Below, piece by piece: positions 24,724 to 32,798 of a stretch of DNA of 64,000 bases. Source of the DNA: Streptomyces malachitofuscus (GTDB lineage: Bacteria > Actinomycetota > Actinomycetes > Streptomycetales > Streptomycetaceae); assembly GCF_014650055.1 (NCBI RefSeq), contig NZ_BMUF01000012.1:186001-250000 (forward strand), in the 5' to 3' direction. A program made the position numbers and the translations under genes. The stretch's first letter is position 1, and each line of letters starts with the position of its first letter. Below the pieces are notes generated by a model that searched no databases, was not told where the DNA came from, and saw nothing but the letters and a program-made list of their open reading frames with translations.

Positions 24724-25418
24724 GCGCATACCGGCGTCGCCCCCGCCGTGTCCTGCACCAGCCGTCCGTCCGCCAGTCGCAGCACCCGGTCCGCGCGGGC
24801 GGCGACGGCGGGGTCGTGGGTGACCACGACCACCGTGGCCCCGTGCGCGCTCACCGCCTCCCGCAGCAGACCCAGCACCTCCGTCGCCGTGTCCTGATCG
24901 AGCGAACCGGTGGGCTCGTCGGCGAAGACGACGGCCGGGTCGGTGATCAGCGCGCGGGCGATCGCCACCCGCTGCTGCTGACCGCCGGACAGCTCCCCGG
25001 GCCGGGCCTGCGCCCGCCCCTCCAGCCCTACGCGGGCGAGCATGCGGCGGGCCGCCGCCGTGTCCCGCCGCCGTCCGGCGAGACGCAGAGGCAGCAGAAC
25101 ATTCTGCTCGGCGGTAAGGGTGGGCAGCAGATTGAACGACTGGAAGACGAACCCGATCCGTTCCCGCCGCAGCCGGGTGAGCTTCCGCTCGCCCATGCGG
25201 CTGATCTCCCGCCCGGCCAGCCGGACGACACCGGCGGTGGGCCGGTCCAGCCCGGCCGCGCACTGCAGGAAGGTCGACTTGCCGGAGCCGGAGGGCCCCA
25301 TGACGGCGGTCAGCGAGCGGGCGTACACCGTCGTGTCGAGCTCCCGCAACGCGTGCACACTGCGCGCCCCACGCCCGTAACTGCGCCCGACGCGCTCCAT
25401 CTCAAGAACGGTTTCCAT
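24720..25418 (-). CDS. ABC transporter ATP-binding protein (MacB/LolD type)
   Basis: 232 residues, typical of LolD/MacB ATPases. Walker A GPSGSGKST (41-49), Q-loop FQSFNLLPTLTAEQN, signature LSGGQQQR, Walker B VVFADEPTGSLD and switch His in VVVTHDPAVA. First gene of an ATPase-permease-kinase-regulator unit on the minus strand. The start has both a GGAGG and a -10 box close upstream. Confidence 0.93.
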   Translation of the reverse strand: METVLEMERVGRSYGRGARSVHALRELDTTVYARSLTAVMGPSGSGKSTFLQCAAGLDRPTAGVVRLAGREISRMGERKLTRLRRERIGFVFQSFNLLPTLTAEQNVLLPLRLAGRRRDTAAARRMLARVGLEGRAQARPGELSGGQQQRVAIARALITDPAVVFADEPTGSLDQDTATEVLGLLREAVSAHGATVVVVTHDPAVAARADRVLRLADGRLVQDTAGATPVCA

Positions 25419-25425
25419 GCCTCCG

Positions 25426-25431
25426 ACGCTA
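25426..25431 (-). promoter_or_regulatory. -10 box for the ABC/two-component operon
   Basis: TAGCGT followed by 7 bases (CGGAGGC) and the ATG at 25418. The mRNA would begin at or one or two bases before the ATG, so the GGAGG in the gap would overlap the transcription start and might not be used. Confidence 0.5.
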
Positions 25432-25477
25432 CGAATCCCCAGCTCAGAGCCGCTATGGGGAAGGCACCCGAATCGAA

Positions 25478-25496
25478 GGTTCGGTTCTTCCGAACC
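25478..25496. promoter_or_regulatory. dyad upstream of the ABC/two-component operon
   Basis: Perfect arms GGTTCGG / CCGAACC around TTCTT, about 45 bases upstream of the -10 of the operon. A plausible binding site for the NarL-type regulator encoded in the same operon. The 287-base gap 25419-25705 holds no gene. Confidence 0.45.
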
Positions 25497-25691
25497 CTCA
25501 CTCGCCGAGAACGGGCCACTGGCGCCCCGGAGCGGGCGGCGGCGAAGATGCCGAGCAGTCCGCCTACCCGACTACTCAAGTCAGCCGGCCACCCTGGGCA
25601 CCGCAGTCGGTCGCCCCAGCCAGAAGCTGAGGGGGCTCATCGGTCGCCGGGAGTAGGTCCTGCGCCCCAGGCGCGCTTCGCGCCCGCTGGC

Positions 25692-25697
25692 TAGGGT
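25692..25697 (+). promoter_or_regulatory. -10 box of leaderless promoter for the PPOX gene
   Basis: TAGGGT followed by 8 bases and the ATG at 25706; no Shine-Dalgarno. Confidence 0.6.
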
Positions 25698-25705
25698 CGG
25701 TCCTC

Positions 25706-26167
25706 ATGGAGACCCCGGGAATCGTTCGCCGCCGGACGGCGGAGCGTGTGCGCGACGCTCTGGAGCGGCTCGTCACCGAGCGGGATGTGTGGGTGTCGAC
25801 GGCTCACCCTGATCACGGGCCGCACCAGGTGCCGCTGTGGTTCCTGTGGGACGGACGAGCAGTGTGGATGTGCACCAGCGCCACTTCCGTGACTGCGCGG
25901 AACGTCCGCAAGGAGCCGCGCGTACGCCTGGCGCTACCGGACACCTTCGACGTGGTGCTCCTCCAGGGGGAGGCGGAGTGCTTCCCGGACCAGGAGGTGA
26001 CCGGAGACGCGGCGGATGCCTTCGCCGACAAGTTCGGGTGGGATCCACGCGTGGAAGAGGGTTCCTTCGTGTACGTACGCGTGGCCCCGAGGACTGTGCG
26101 CGCTTGGCGCGGCGAGCCGGAACTACGCGGGAGAGTCGTCATGCGTGACGGAATGTGGCTGGAATAG
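25706..26167 (+). CDS. pyridoxamine 5'-phosphate oxidase-like flavin/F420 protein
   Basis: 153 residues with the split-barrel PPOX fold: WVSTAHPDHGPHQVPLWFLWDG at about 31-52 and TARNVRKEPRVRLALPDTF at about 65-83. In actinomycetes this subfamily often binds F420 or heme rather than FMN; the cofactor cannot be told from sequence alone. Single-gene leaderless unit. Confidence 0.82.
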   Translation: METPGIVRRRTAERVRDALERLVTERDVWVSTAHPDHGPHQVPLWFLWDGRAVWMCTSATSVTARNVRKEPRVRLALPDTFDVVLLQGEAECFPDQEVTGDAADAFADKFGWDPRVEEGSFVYVRVAPRTVRAWRGEPELRGRVVMRDGMWLE

Positions 26168-26266
26168 CGGCCGTCACTCGCCGACGCGCCTCGGCGACTA
26201 CCGTAGGCGCGGGGCGAAACCCCCGTCATGAGCTGAGGCCCACCGGTGAGGGACAGGAGGTCCGGG

Positions 26267-26950
26267 ATGGCCGGGACGACGACGACGGCGGCGGCGGCTG
26301 ACGTGATGGCCGAGCTGGCCGCGCTCGAGGATCCGAAGGTCCGGGCGGTGAACGAGAAGCACGGTGACGACCACGGAGTGAACCTCGGGAAGCTGCGCGC
26401 GCTCGCCAAGCGGCTGAAGACGCAGCAGGACCTCGCCCGCGAGCTCTGGGGAACGGGGGACACCGCGGCCCGGCTGCTGGCGCTCCTCATCTGCCGCCCG
26501 AAGGCGTTCGAGCGCGACGAGCTGGACGGCATGCTGCGCGAGGCGCGCACGCCGAAGGTGCACGACTGGCTCGTCAACTACGTGGTGAAGAAGAGCCCGC
26601 ACGCCGAAGAGCTGCGCGTCGCCTGGTTCGCCGACCCCGATCCGGTCGTCGCGAGCGCCGGGTGGGCGCTGACCACCGAACGCGTGGCGAAGAGGCCCGA
26701 CGGACTGGATCTCCCGGGGCTGCTCGACGTCGTCGAGGCGGAGATGAAGGACGCCCCGGACCGTCTGCAGTGGGCGATGAACCACTGCCTGGCCCAGATC
26801 GGGATCGAGCACGCCGAGCACCGCGCCCGTGCGATCGGCATCGGCGAGCGTCTGGAGGTGCTCAAGGACTATCCGACGTCGCCGGGTTGCACCTCTCCCT
26901 TCGCACCGGTCTGGATCGATGAGATGGTGCGCCGGCAGCAGGGGGAGTAG
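26267..26950 (+). CDS. DNA alkylation repair protein (AlkD-like HEAT repeats)
   Basis: 227 residues from the ATG at 26267, which has AGGAGG six bases upstream; the upstream GTG (26246) is not needed. Alpha-helical HEAT-like repeats with VNLGKLRALAKRLKTQQDLARELWGTGDTAARLLALLI-type helices at about 45-85. The family includes AlkD DNA glycosylases that excise bulky or positively charged alkylpurines without base flipping. The C-terminal Cys and Trp residues match the subgroup of actinobacterial homologues, but activity is unproved. Confidence 0.82.
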   Translation: MAGTTTTAAAADVMAELAALEDPKVRAVNEKHGDDHGVNLGKLRALAKRLKTQQDLARELWGTGDTAARLLALLICRPKAFERDELDGMLREARTPKVHDWLVNYVVKKSPHAEELRVAWFADPDPVVASAGWALTTERVAKRPDGLDLPGLLDVVEAEMKDAPDRLQWAMNHCLAQIGIEHAEHRARAIGIGERLEVLKDYPTSPGCTSPFAPVWIDEMVRRQQGE

Positions 26951-27018
26951 CTCCTCCCCCACCCCGGGCGGAGAAAAGGGATGGCGGCCCCATGGGCGCG
27001 GCGTCGAACATGTGGCCC

Positions 27019-27579
27019 ATGACTGACGAACCCGCGCGATGGACCAAGGCGACCGTCCACCCCGACATGTGGGCCGACCCGGACGACGATCCCCGGAACA
27101 ACGAAGGGCCGGGCCCTGACGGTGAGTTGCCGACGCTGGAGGAGGTCCTGAGGGACTACCGGCTGACCCTGCGCATGAAGTGCGAAGGGCTGGACGCGGA
27201 GCAGCTGGCGCGGCGGTCGGTGCCGCCGTCGACGATGTCGCTGCTCGGGTTGCTGCGGCACCTCGCCGAGGCGGAACGGGACTGGCACAACTGGATCAGC
27301 GACGGGGAGCCGCTGCCGAAGCTGTACGGCAGGCGCGACGGGGACTTCGACGGAGCCGTGGCCGAACAGGCCGTCGTCGACGCCGCATACGCCGATCTGG
27401 AGCGCGAGCAGGCCGCCACCGACGCCGCGCTGGCCGAGCACCCGGACCTGGGCGAGCGGTTGGGTAAGGAAGGCATCGCGGTACGGGAGCTGCTCGTGCA
27501 CCGGATCGAGGAGTACGCCCGGCACTGCGGCCACGCCGACCTGTTGCGCGAGTGCGTCGACGGACGGGTGGGCCAGTAG
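27019..27579 (+). CDS. DinB family protein (DUF664)
   Basis: 186 residues from the ATG at 27019; ATGs at 26992 and 27010 are in frame. DUF664 hallmarks: TLEEVLRDYRLTLRMKCEGLDAEQLARRSVPPSTMSLLGLLRHLAEAERDWH at about 39-92 and VRELLVHRIEEYARHCGHADLLRECVDG at the end. The metal-ligand His residues of the DinB fold are at LRHLAE, LLVHRIEEYARHCGH. Probably a thiol-dependent transferase or a metal-dependent enzyme of unknown substrate. Confidence 0.85.
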   Translation: MTDEPARWTKATVHPDMWADPDDDPRNNEGPGPDGELPTLEEVLRDYRLTLRMKCEGLDAEQLARRSVPPSTMSLLGLLRHLAEAERDWHNWISDGEPLPKLYGRRDGDFDGAVAEQAVVDAAYADLEREQAATDAALAEHPDLGERLGKEGIAVRELLVHRIEEYARHCGHADLLRECVDGRVGQ

Positions 27580-27610
27580 AGGGTTGGACGGGGCCGTCGT
27601 CCGCAGGGCG

Positions 27611-29158
27611 TCAGGTCCGGCGGAGTGCGCCGCTGCGGCGTAGGCGGCGTACGACGGAGCGGAGTTCGGGGGTCGGCGCGGGGGCGGGGTGCTCGGGGGT
27701 GGGCGCGGTCCACAGGGCCAGTTCGCGGTCGCGGGGGCCGTGAGCGGTGTGCGGGGCGCCGTCGCCGAAGACGCGGACCGGGTGTTCCTCGTTCCAGCGT
27801 TCCCATCCCGGGGATCCGTCGGTGACGAACCGTACCCACGCCCCGTGCATCGCGTCGGCCAGGTCCTGCGGCGCGCCCTCGCCGGCGAGTTTGCGGGCGT
27901 CGGGCTCGTCGCCGCTGTCGAAGACGAAGCCCAGTTCCAGGGCGTGGCAGGCGCCCATGCCGGGGCGCCGCGAGGGCCAGGCGAACTCGTAGACGTACGA
28001 CGGGTCCTGACGGCCGTCGGCGAGCCGGTGCAGGGGGACGCGGAGCAGGTGGTCGGTGACCATCTGGCCGACCAGTTCCGCGGTGCCGGCGTCCGGGCGC
28101 AGGGCGCGGTAGCCGCGCGGGACCTCGCTGCCGACGCGGCAGCGGGCCATCGCGCCGGCGAGAGCGACCGCGCCGAGGCGGTCGACGCGTTCCACCAGGC
28201 CGCCGGGGACGAGCCAGAGGCGGTACTCGTCGCGGGTCCAGCCGGTCAGGAGGTCGACGCCCGGGGCCCCGCCGTCGGTGAGGGCCTCCAGGGGGTCGAG
28301 CGGTACGAGGTCGCCGTCGACGACGACGCCGAAGGCGGGCCCGCCGAGTATCGGGCTGCTGAGGCGGCCGATGTCGGCCTGGACGCGCAGCAGCTGTGCG
28401 CGGTCGACGGCGGCGAAGGCCTCCGCGGTCGCGGGAACCTTCAGGCGGTGCGCCATGCGGCGGACCATGCGGCGTACCTTGTCGCGGTCCGTGACCTCGG
28501 GCGGGCCGCTCTGCAGGACCGCCCGGCGGACCAGCCCCCGCGCCTGCGGTGCGGCGAGGAGGGCGCCCGTGCTGATCGCTCCGGCGGACTGGCCGCCGAG
28601 GGTGATGCGGTCCGGGTCGCCGCCGAACGCCTCGATCGACTCGTGCACCCAGCGGAGCGCGGCGAGCTGGTCGCGCAGTCCGGGGTTGGCGGGGGCGTCG
28701 GGGAAGAGGCCGTAACCCTCGACGCCGAGGCGGTAGTTGAGCGACACGAACACCACGCCGTCACGGGCGAAGGTGTGGCCGTCGTAGACGGGGACCGCCG
28801 AGGACCCCCTGGTCAGGGCACCGCCGTGGAGCCATATGAAGACCGGCAGGCGGGCGCCGGGGGCGGGGTCCGGGGTCCACACGTTGAGGTTGAGGCAGTC
28901 GTCGCCGGGGATCGCCGGGTCGGAGAGGTACTGGGCGAAGGCCTCCGAGTACGGGGGTTTCGGGGGCGTCGGCCCGAAGGCGGTGGCGTCGCGTACGCCG
29001 TCCCAGCGATCCGGCGGGACCGGCGGACGGAAGCGGCGGGGGCCGAAGGGGGGTGCCGCGTAGGGGATGCCCCGGAAGACGGCCACGGACCGGTCCCAGC
29101 GGCCGCGCACGGCTCCGTACGGGGTTCTGATCACGGGGTTCTCACGGTCTGCCGTCAT
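27611..29158 (-). CDS. type B carboxylesterase/lipase
   Basis: 515 residues from the ATG at 29158 (an ATG at 29179 is also in frame). Serine esterase of the acetylcholinesterase/para-nitrobenzyl esterase family: FRGIPYAAPPFGPRRFRPP near residue 30, GDDCLNLNVW near 90, oxyanion-hole WLHGGALT and nucleophile elbow TLGGQSAGA (Ser near 195). The catalytic His is expected near GMGACHALELGFVF (about 430). No signal peptide, so it is likely intracellular. Substrate unknown. Confidence 0.9.
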   Translation of the reverse strand: MTADRENPVIRTPYGAVRGRWDRSVAVFRGIPYAAPPFGPRRFRPPVPPDRWDGVRDATAFGPTPPKPPYSEAFAQYLSDPAIPGDDCLNLNVWTPDPAPGARLPVFIWLHGGALTRGSSAVPVYDGHTFARDGVVFVSLNYRLGVEGYGLFPDAPANPGLRDQLAALRWVHESIEAFGGDPDRITLGGQSAGAISTGALLAAPQARGLVRRAVLQSGPPEVTDRDKVRRMVRRMAHRLKVPATAEAFAAVDRAQLLRVQADIGRLSSPILGGPAFGVVVDGDLVPLDPLEALTDGGAPGVDLLTGWTRDEYRLWLVPGGLVERVDRLGAVALAGAMARCRVGSEVPRGYRALRPDAGTAELVGQMVTDHLLRVPLHRLADGRQDPSYVYEFAWPSRRPGMGACHALELGFVFDSGDEPDARKLAGEGAPQDLADAMHGAWVRFVTDGSPGWERWNEEHPVRVFGDGAPHTAHGPRDRELALWTAPTPEHPAPAPTPELRSVVRRLRRSGALRRT

Positions 29159-29311
29159 GTGTGCCCACCAGCCCTTCATGGCGCCGCGCCGCATCGCGCA
29201 CCGGCCTAACCCGCCGGTAACACAAGAGCACCGCCGTGCCCCTCGGTATTCCTGGGTACGCGTCGGAGTTCTTCCCCGCCCCGGTCCACCGGATGTACAG
29301 GAGGAAGCGGA

Positions 29312-29362
29312 ATGGGAAGCGCTTTCTATCGTGCTGTCCCGGCGCAGAAGAGGGCCCACTAA
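29312..29362 (+). CDS. possible 16-residue small ORF with perfect Shine-Dalgarno
   Basis: ATG at 29312, seven bases after AGGAGG (29299-29304); stop TAA at 29360-29362. The peptide starts MGSAFYRAVP and ends in a basic stretch. TAA is a rare stop in this genome. No homologue recognised. It could be a leader ORF for the downstream gene at 29459 or a decayed gene start. The case rests on the ribosome site alone. Confidence 0.3.
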   Translation: MGSAFYRAVPAQKRAH

Positions 29363-29410
29363 CACAGGCGAACGTCTTGGAGGACCGTTTCGGCTCGTCT
29401 TCAACCATGC

Positions 29411-29436
29411 CGGTGACACGGCCCGTTGTGTCACCG
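29411..29436. promoter_or_regulatory. perfect 9-bp dyad over the -35 region of the 29459 gene
   Basis: Arms CGGTGACAC / GTGTCACCG around GGCCCGTT. It ends 10 bases before the TATGCT -10 box, so a bound protein would cover the -35. A candidate operator for the membrane protein/binding protein pair. Confidence 0.5.
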
Positions 29437-29446
29437 TCCATCCCCA

Positions 29447-29452
29447 TATGCT
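29447..29452 (+). promoter_or_regulatory. -10 box of leaderless promoter for the 29459 gene
   Basis: TATGCT followed by 6 bases and GTG at 29459; no Shine-Dalgarno. Confidence 0.55.
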
Positions 29453-29458
29453 GCGCGC

Positions 29459-30208
29459 GTGACGAACGACGTGACGAGCGCCATACCGAGCACGCCGGCC
29501 GGGACCGGCTCCCCGGAGGGCGACGGGTCACCGCGTCCCCCGTGGCTGCGGCGCGCCGCGCTGCGGGTGCGGGACGCCGCCGCCGGCGCCTGGGTGATCA
29601 CACTGCTGCTCCTGGCCGATCTCGTGACCGTCCTCGGGGCGGGCGCGATCTGGCTGACGCTCGGCGGGGACCCCGCGGTGGTGGGAGTGACGGCGGCGGC
29701 CCTGCTGGCCTTCGCCGCCGCGATGCTGCCGCTGATCGCGCGCCGGGGCCCGGACGGACAGCCGCCGCTGTGGCCGCCGTTCGTCCTGGTGGTGATTCCG
29801 CTGGCGGTGCTGGCCGTCGGCCTGCCGGCCCTCGGCACCTGGATGTTCCTGGACAGCCGTCCCGTGGACGTGACCCATCGCGTCGCGCTCGACGGCGCCC
29901 CTCCGCTGGTGAACGGCGACACGGTAGTCGCCACCGTGCGCACCGACGACCCGAAGCCGCGGCTCACCATCGCGTTCGACGTGGCCCCGCACGACCCCGC
30001 CGCTCCGGTGTGCGTGCCCGGCACGAAGCTGACCGTGACCTCCGAGGCGGGCTCGGGCAGGGACCAGGTGCTGACGGGCGTCCCCGGCGAGGAGCTCACC
30101 TTCGGCCTGGGGCGGGGCATGCGCGAGATCGAGCTGTCCGTGCTGCTCGACGCGGAACCCGGCTGCGAAGTGAACCTGTCCGTCGCCTCCGCGCACCTGG
30201 ACGATTAG
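29459..30208 (+). CDS. membrane protein of unknown function beside an orphan binding protein
   Basis: 249 residues from a GTG at 29459. The N-terminal 35 residues are Pro/Ser/Thr-rich and cytoplasmic. Three hydrophobic helices follow at about 45-70, 74-92 and 105-130, then an extracytoplasmic beta-rich domain of about 110 residues (PVDVTHRVALDGAPP...), with Cys near 185 and 235 that could form a disulfide. No known family recognised. It is 12 bases upstream of a solute-binding lipoprotein, so the two probably work together at the membrane. Confidence 0.7.
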   Translation: MTNDVTSAIPSTPAGTGSPEGDGSPRPPWLRRAALRVRDAAAGAWVITLLLLADLVTVLGAGAIWLTLGGDPAVVGVTAAALLAFAAAMLPLIARRGPDGQPPLWPPFVLVVIPLAVLAVGLPALGTWMFLDSRPVDVTHRVALDGAPPLVNGDTVVATVRTDDPKPRLTIAFDVAPHDPAAPVCVPGTKLTVTSEAGSGRDQVLTGVPGEELTFGLGRGMREIELSVLLDAEPGCEVNLSVASAHLDD

Positions 30209-30220
30209 GAAGAAGGCCCA

Positions 30221-31114
30221 GTGACGAACGAGCCACGCCACCCGCGCCCCCTCCGCTCCCTCGGTCACCGGTGCGCGCGGGTCGCGGCCGCCGCCCTGCT
30301 GCTCGCTCTCGCGGGCTGCGGCCGGCCGGCGGACGGAGCGGACGAGAAGTCCTCCCTCACCGGCACCGTCTACATCGGCGGCAAGAACGACCAGCCCGGC
30401 TTCAATCTCCACAGCGGGCACACCGACCGCGGTTTCGAACCGGACCTGGCCGCCTACCTCGGCAAGCGGATCGGTTTCGCACCGAAGTGGCACGACGTGG
30501 TGTCCGCCAAGCGGGAGCAGGAACTCGTCGACGAGGCCTCGGCGCTGGTCATCGCCACCTACTCCATCACCCCGCAGCGGGACGAGCAGGTCGACTTCGT
30601 GGGGCCCTACTTCGTCACCCGCCAGGGCTTCCTGGTCCGCGAGGACTACGAGGGCATCAGGACCGAGAAGGACGTGGCGGACAAGGTGATCTGCACCGTC
30701 GAGGGTTCGACGTCGGCCCTCGCCGCGCTGCCCGGCGGAGCGACGCCCCACACGGAGAGCGACTACTCGACCTGCGTGCGCAAGCTCCAACAGGGCGACA
30801 TCGACGCCGTGTTCACCGACGAGGCGCTGCTCTACGGGTTCGTGGAACAGCAGAAGAACAGCAGGACACCCGTCAAGGTGGTGCCCGACGTCTCCTTCGG
30901 CAACATCAACCGGTACGGCATCGCGCTGCCGGAGGACCGGCGTGGCGACTGCGACAAGCTGCGTGAGGCCCTGCGCGACTACATCAGCGAGGATTGGGCC
31001 AGCGATGTGAAGGCCCAGCTGCCCGCGCTGGTCGCCGCCTATCCGGGCGACTGGGAGAACCGCTTCCGCCCCGACCCGCAGGACGTGGACACCTACTCCT
31101 CGTGCAGGCCGTGA
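30221..31114 (+). CDS. family 3 solute-binding lipoprotein (amino-acid type), orphan
   Basis: 297 residues from a GTG at 30221. Signal peptide with lipobox LALAGC (Cys33), so it is lipid-anchored outside the membrane. The rest is a type II periplasmic-binding fold of the SBP_bac_3 family: GFEPDLAAYLGKRIGF near 77, ALVIATYSITPQRDEQVDFVGPYFV near 107 and DIDAVFTDEALL near 190. No permease or ATPase is adjacent; the partner is the upstream membrane protein. Its stop abuts the convergent ThuA stop. Confidence 0.85.
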   Translation: MTNEPRHPRPLRSLGHRCARVAAAALLLALAGCGRPADGADEKSSLTGTVYIGGKNDQPGFNLHSGHTDRGFEPDLAAYLGKRIGFAPKWHDVVSAKREQELVDEASALVIATYSITPQRDEQVDFVGPYFVTRQGFLVREDYEGIRTEKDVADKVICTVEGSTSALAALPGGATPHTESDYSTCVRKLQQGDIDAVFTDEALLYGFVEQQKNSRTPVKVVPDVSFGNINRYGIALPEDRRGDCDKLREALRDYISEDWASDVKAQLPALVAAYPGDWENRFRPDPQDVDTYSSCRP

Positions 31115-31762
31115 TCAGCGGCCGGCGGCCCAGGTGATGCCGCCGAGCAGATGGGCGCGGAAGTCCGGGTCGGCGTAGGCCTCGGCGGTGTGGCCGAGGG
31201 CCGTGTAGAAGACCCGGCCCGCGCCCTGCTCGCGGCACCAGACCAGCGGGTGGTCCTCGCCCATGCCGCCGCCGTCGTACGACGACTCGTCGGCGGAGAC
31301 CAGGACCCGCACCGTCCCGCGCGGGCTGGTGCGGAAGTCGTACCACTCGTCCGTGAACTGCCAGACGGGGGGCAGGTGCCGGGTGGCCGGGTGGTCCCGG
31401 TCCTCGACCACCGCCCGGCCCGGCTGGAGGGCGGGGTGGCGGTCGAAGCGGGCGCCGAGGAGCTCCCCGTAGTACGGCCAGTCGTACTCCGTGCAGGCGG
31501 CGGCGTGCACCCCGACGAACCCGCCGCCCGACTCGACGTACGCCGCGAGCCGTTCGCGTCCGGCCGGGGTGAGCACCGTGCCGCTGGTGGAGAGGAAGAC
31601 GACGGCCGCGTACCGGTCGAGGGGGCCTTCGAAGGCCTCCGGGGCCTCGGTGGCGTCCACGTCGAAGCCGCCGAGGCCGCGCAGGGCGGCGACACCGGCC
31701 GGGATGGATTCGTGCCGGTAGTCGGTTGTGCGGGTGTGGACGAGAAGTGCGGGCGCGGCCAT
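31115..31762 (-). CDS. ThuA domain protein (trehalose utilisation family)
   Basis: 215 residues with the ThuA glutamine-amidotransferase-like fold: HTRTTDYRHESIPAGV near 10, VVFLSTSGTVLT near 53, GGGFVGVHAAA near 75 and HPLVWCREQGAGRVFYTALGH near 165. ThuA proteins are thought to act on oligosaccharides or trehalose; there is no amidotransferase Cys. Leaderless start. No sugar genes adjacent. Ends directly against the binding-protein gene. Confidence 0.88.
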   Translation of the reverse strand: MAAPALLVHTRTTDYRHESIPAGVAALRGLGGFDVDATEAPEAFEGPLDRYAAVVFLSTSGTVLTPAGRERLAAYVESGGGFVGVHAAACTEYDWPYYGELLGARFDRHPALQPGRAVVEDRDHPATRHLPPVWQFTDEWYDFRTSPRGTVRVLVSADESSYDGGGMGEDHPLVWCREQGAGRVFYTALGHTAEAYADPDFRAHLLGGITWAAGR

Positions 31763-31768
31763 GGCCGG

Positions 31769-31774
31769 AGCCTA
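31769..31774 (-). promoter_or_regulatory. -10 box of leaderless promoter for the ThuA gene
   Basis: TAGGCT on the minus strand, 6 bases, then ATG at 31762. Confidence 0.6.
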
Positions 31775-31831
31775 CGACGATCACAGCGGGACGGACCGGC
31801 GGGGTCCGCCGCGGAGAGGGAACGGGAGCCG

Positions 31832-32770
31832 ATGAGCCTTCGTCAGTTCGAGTACGCCCTGGCCATCGCCGAGGAGGGCTCGGTGACGGCGGCGGCGGAG
31901 CGGCTGCACGTCGCCCAGCCGTCGGTGTCCCAGCAGATCCGGGGCCTGGAACGCGAACTCGGCGTGCAGCTGTTCGCCCGCACACCGACCGGGCTGGTGC
32001 CCACCGTGGTCGGCCGTGCGTTCCTGCGGGAGGCGCAGGTCGCGGTGAGCGCGTCGCGGCGGGCGCGGGCGACGGCGCAGGCCGGTGCCGACGACCTGGT
32101 GGGCGAGCTGGTGGTGGCGGTGCAGATGGGCTTCGGCACCCGCCAGTTGCCGCGCGCGCTCAGCGAGCTGCGCCGGCGCTTCCCCCGGCTGGAGGTCAGC
32201 GTCTTCGAGGAACCGAGCGCCGCCGAGCTGGACCGGCTGTGCCGCCGGGGCGCGCTGGACTTCTCCCTGATGGCGGCCTGCGAGCGCAGCCCCTCCAACG
32301 CCCACCATCTCGGCGACGAGGAACTCGTCGTGGTGCTGGGCGAAGGGCACCCGCAGCTCGCCGCGGACCGCGTCGAGCTGCGGGAACTGGACGGGGAGCC
32401 GTGGGTGAGGTTCGACCGTGACAGCGTGCTCGACGGCGCGCTGCTGAACGTGCTGCGGGACAACGATCTGGCCCCGGTCACGGCCGCCCGCGTGTCCCAG
32501 ACGTCGACGGCCGTGCGCTGGGCCGCCCACGGGCTGGGGGTGACGCTCGTCCCGGCCTCGGCAGTGCCCCACGGTCATGAGCACCTCGTCCGCCCGGTGT
32601 CCCCGGCGGTGTCCCAGCCCGTGATCGCGGTGGTACGGCGTGAGGCGGGCCCGGCGGAGACGGCCCTGCTCGAACTCCTGCGCCGGCAGAGCTGGTCCGG
32701 GTCCGAGGCCCCGTCCTCGTCGGAGGCCCCGCCCGTGCCCGCACCCGCTTCGTTCACCCCCGTGGCCTGA
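31832..32770 (+). CDS. LysR-family transcriptional regulator
   Basis: 312 residues from the ATG at 31832 (GGGAG close upstream). The N-terminal winged HTH is LRQFEYALAIAEEGSVTAAAERLHVAQPSVSQQIRGLERELGVQLFART at about 3-51, diagnostic of the family. The C-terminal effector domain follows (about 90-295) with a Ser/Glu/Pro-rich tail of about 20 residues. Divergent from ThuA (69-base gap) and convergent with an SDR gene. By LysR habit it may regulate the divergent ThuA gene. Confidence 0.92.
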   Translation: MSLRQFEYALAIAEEGSVTAAAERLHVAQPSVSQQIRGLERELGVQLFARTPTGLVPTVVGRAFLREAQVAVSASRRARATAQAGADDLVGELVVAVQMGFGTRQLPRALSELRRRFPRLEVSVFEEPSAAELDRLCRRGALDFSLMAACERSPSNAHHLGDEELVVVLGEGHPQLAADRVELRELDGEPWVRFDRDSVLDGALLNVLRDNDLAPVTAARVSQTSTAVRWAAHGLGVTLVPASAVPHGHEHLVRPVSPAVSQPVIAVVRREAGPAETALLELLRRQSWSGSEAPSSSEAPPVPAPASFTPVA

Positions 32771-32798
32771 CGGCCGGCGCGCACCCGGGGGTGCCGGC

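Larger units (their letters stand above)
29159..29458. other. 300-base divergent gap with a small ORF and two dyads
   Basis: Between the esterase (minus) and the membrane protein (plus). It contains a 16-codon ORF at 29312-29362 behind a perfect AGGAGG, a LacI-type half-palindrome GGAAGCGCTTTC at 29315-29326 and a perfect 9-bp dyad at 29411-29436. Confidence 0.6.
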
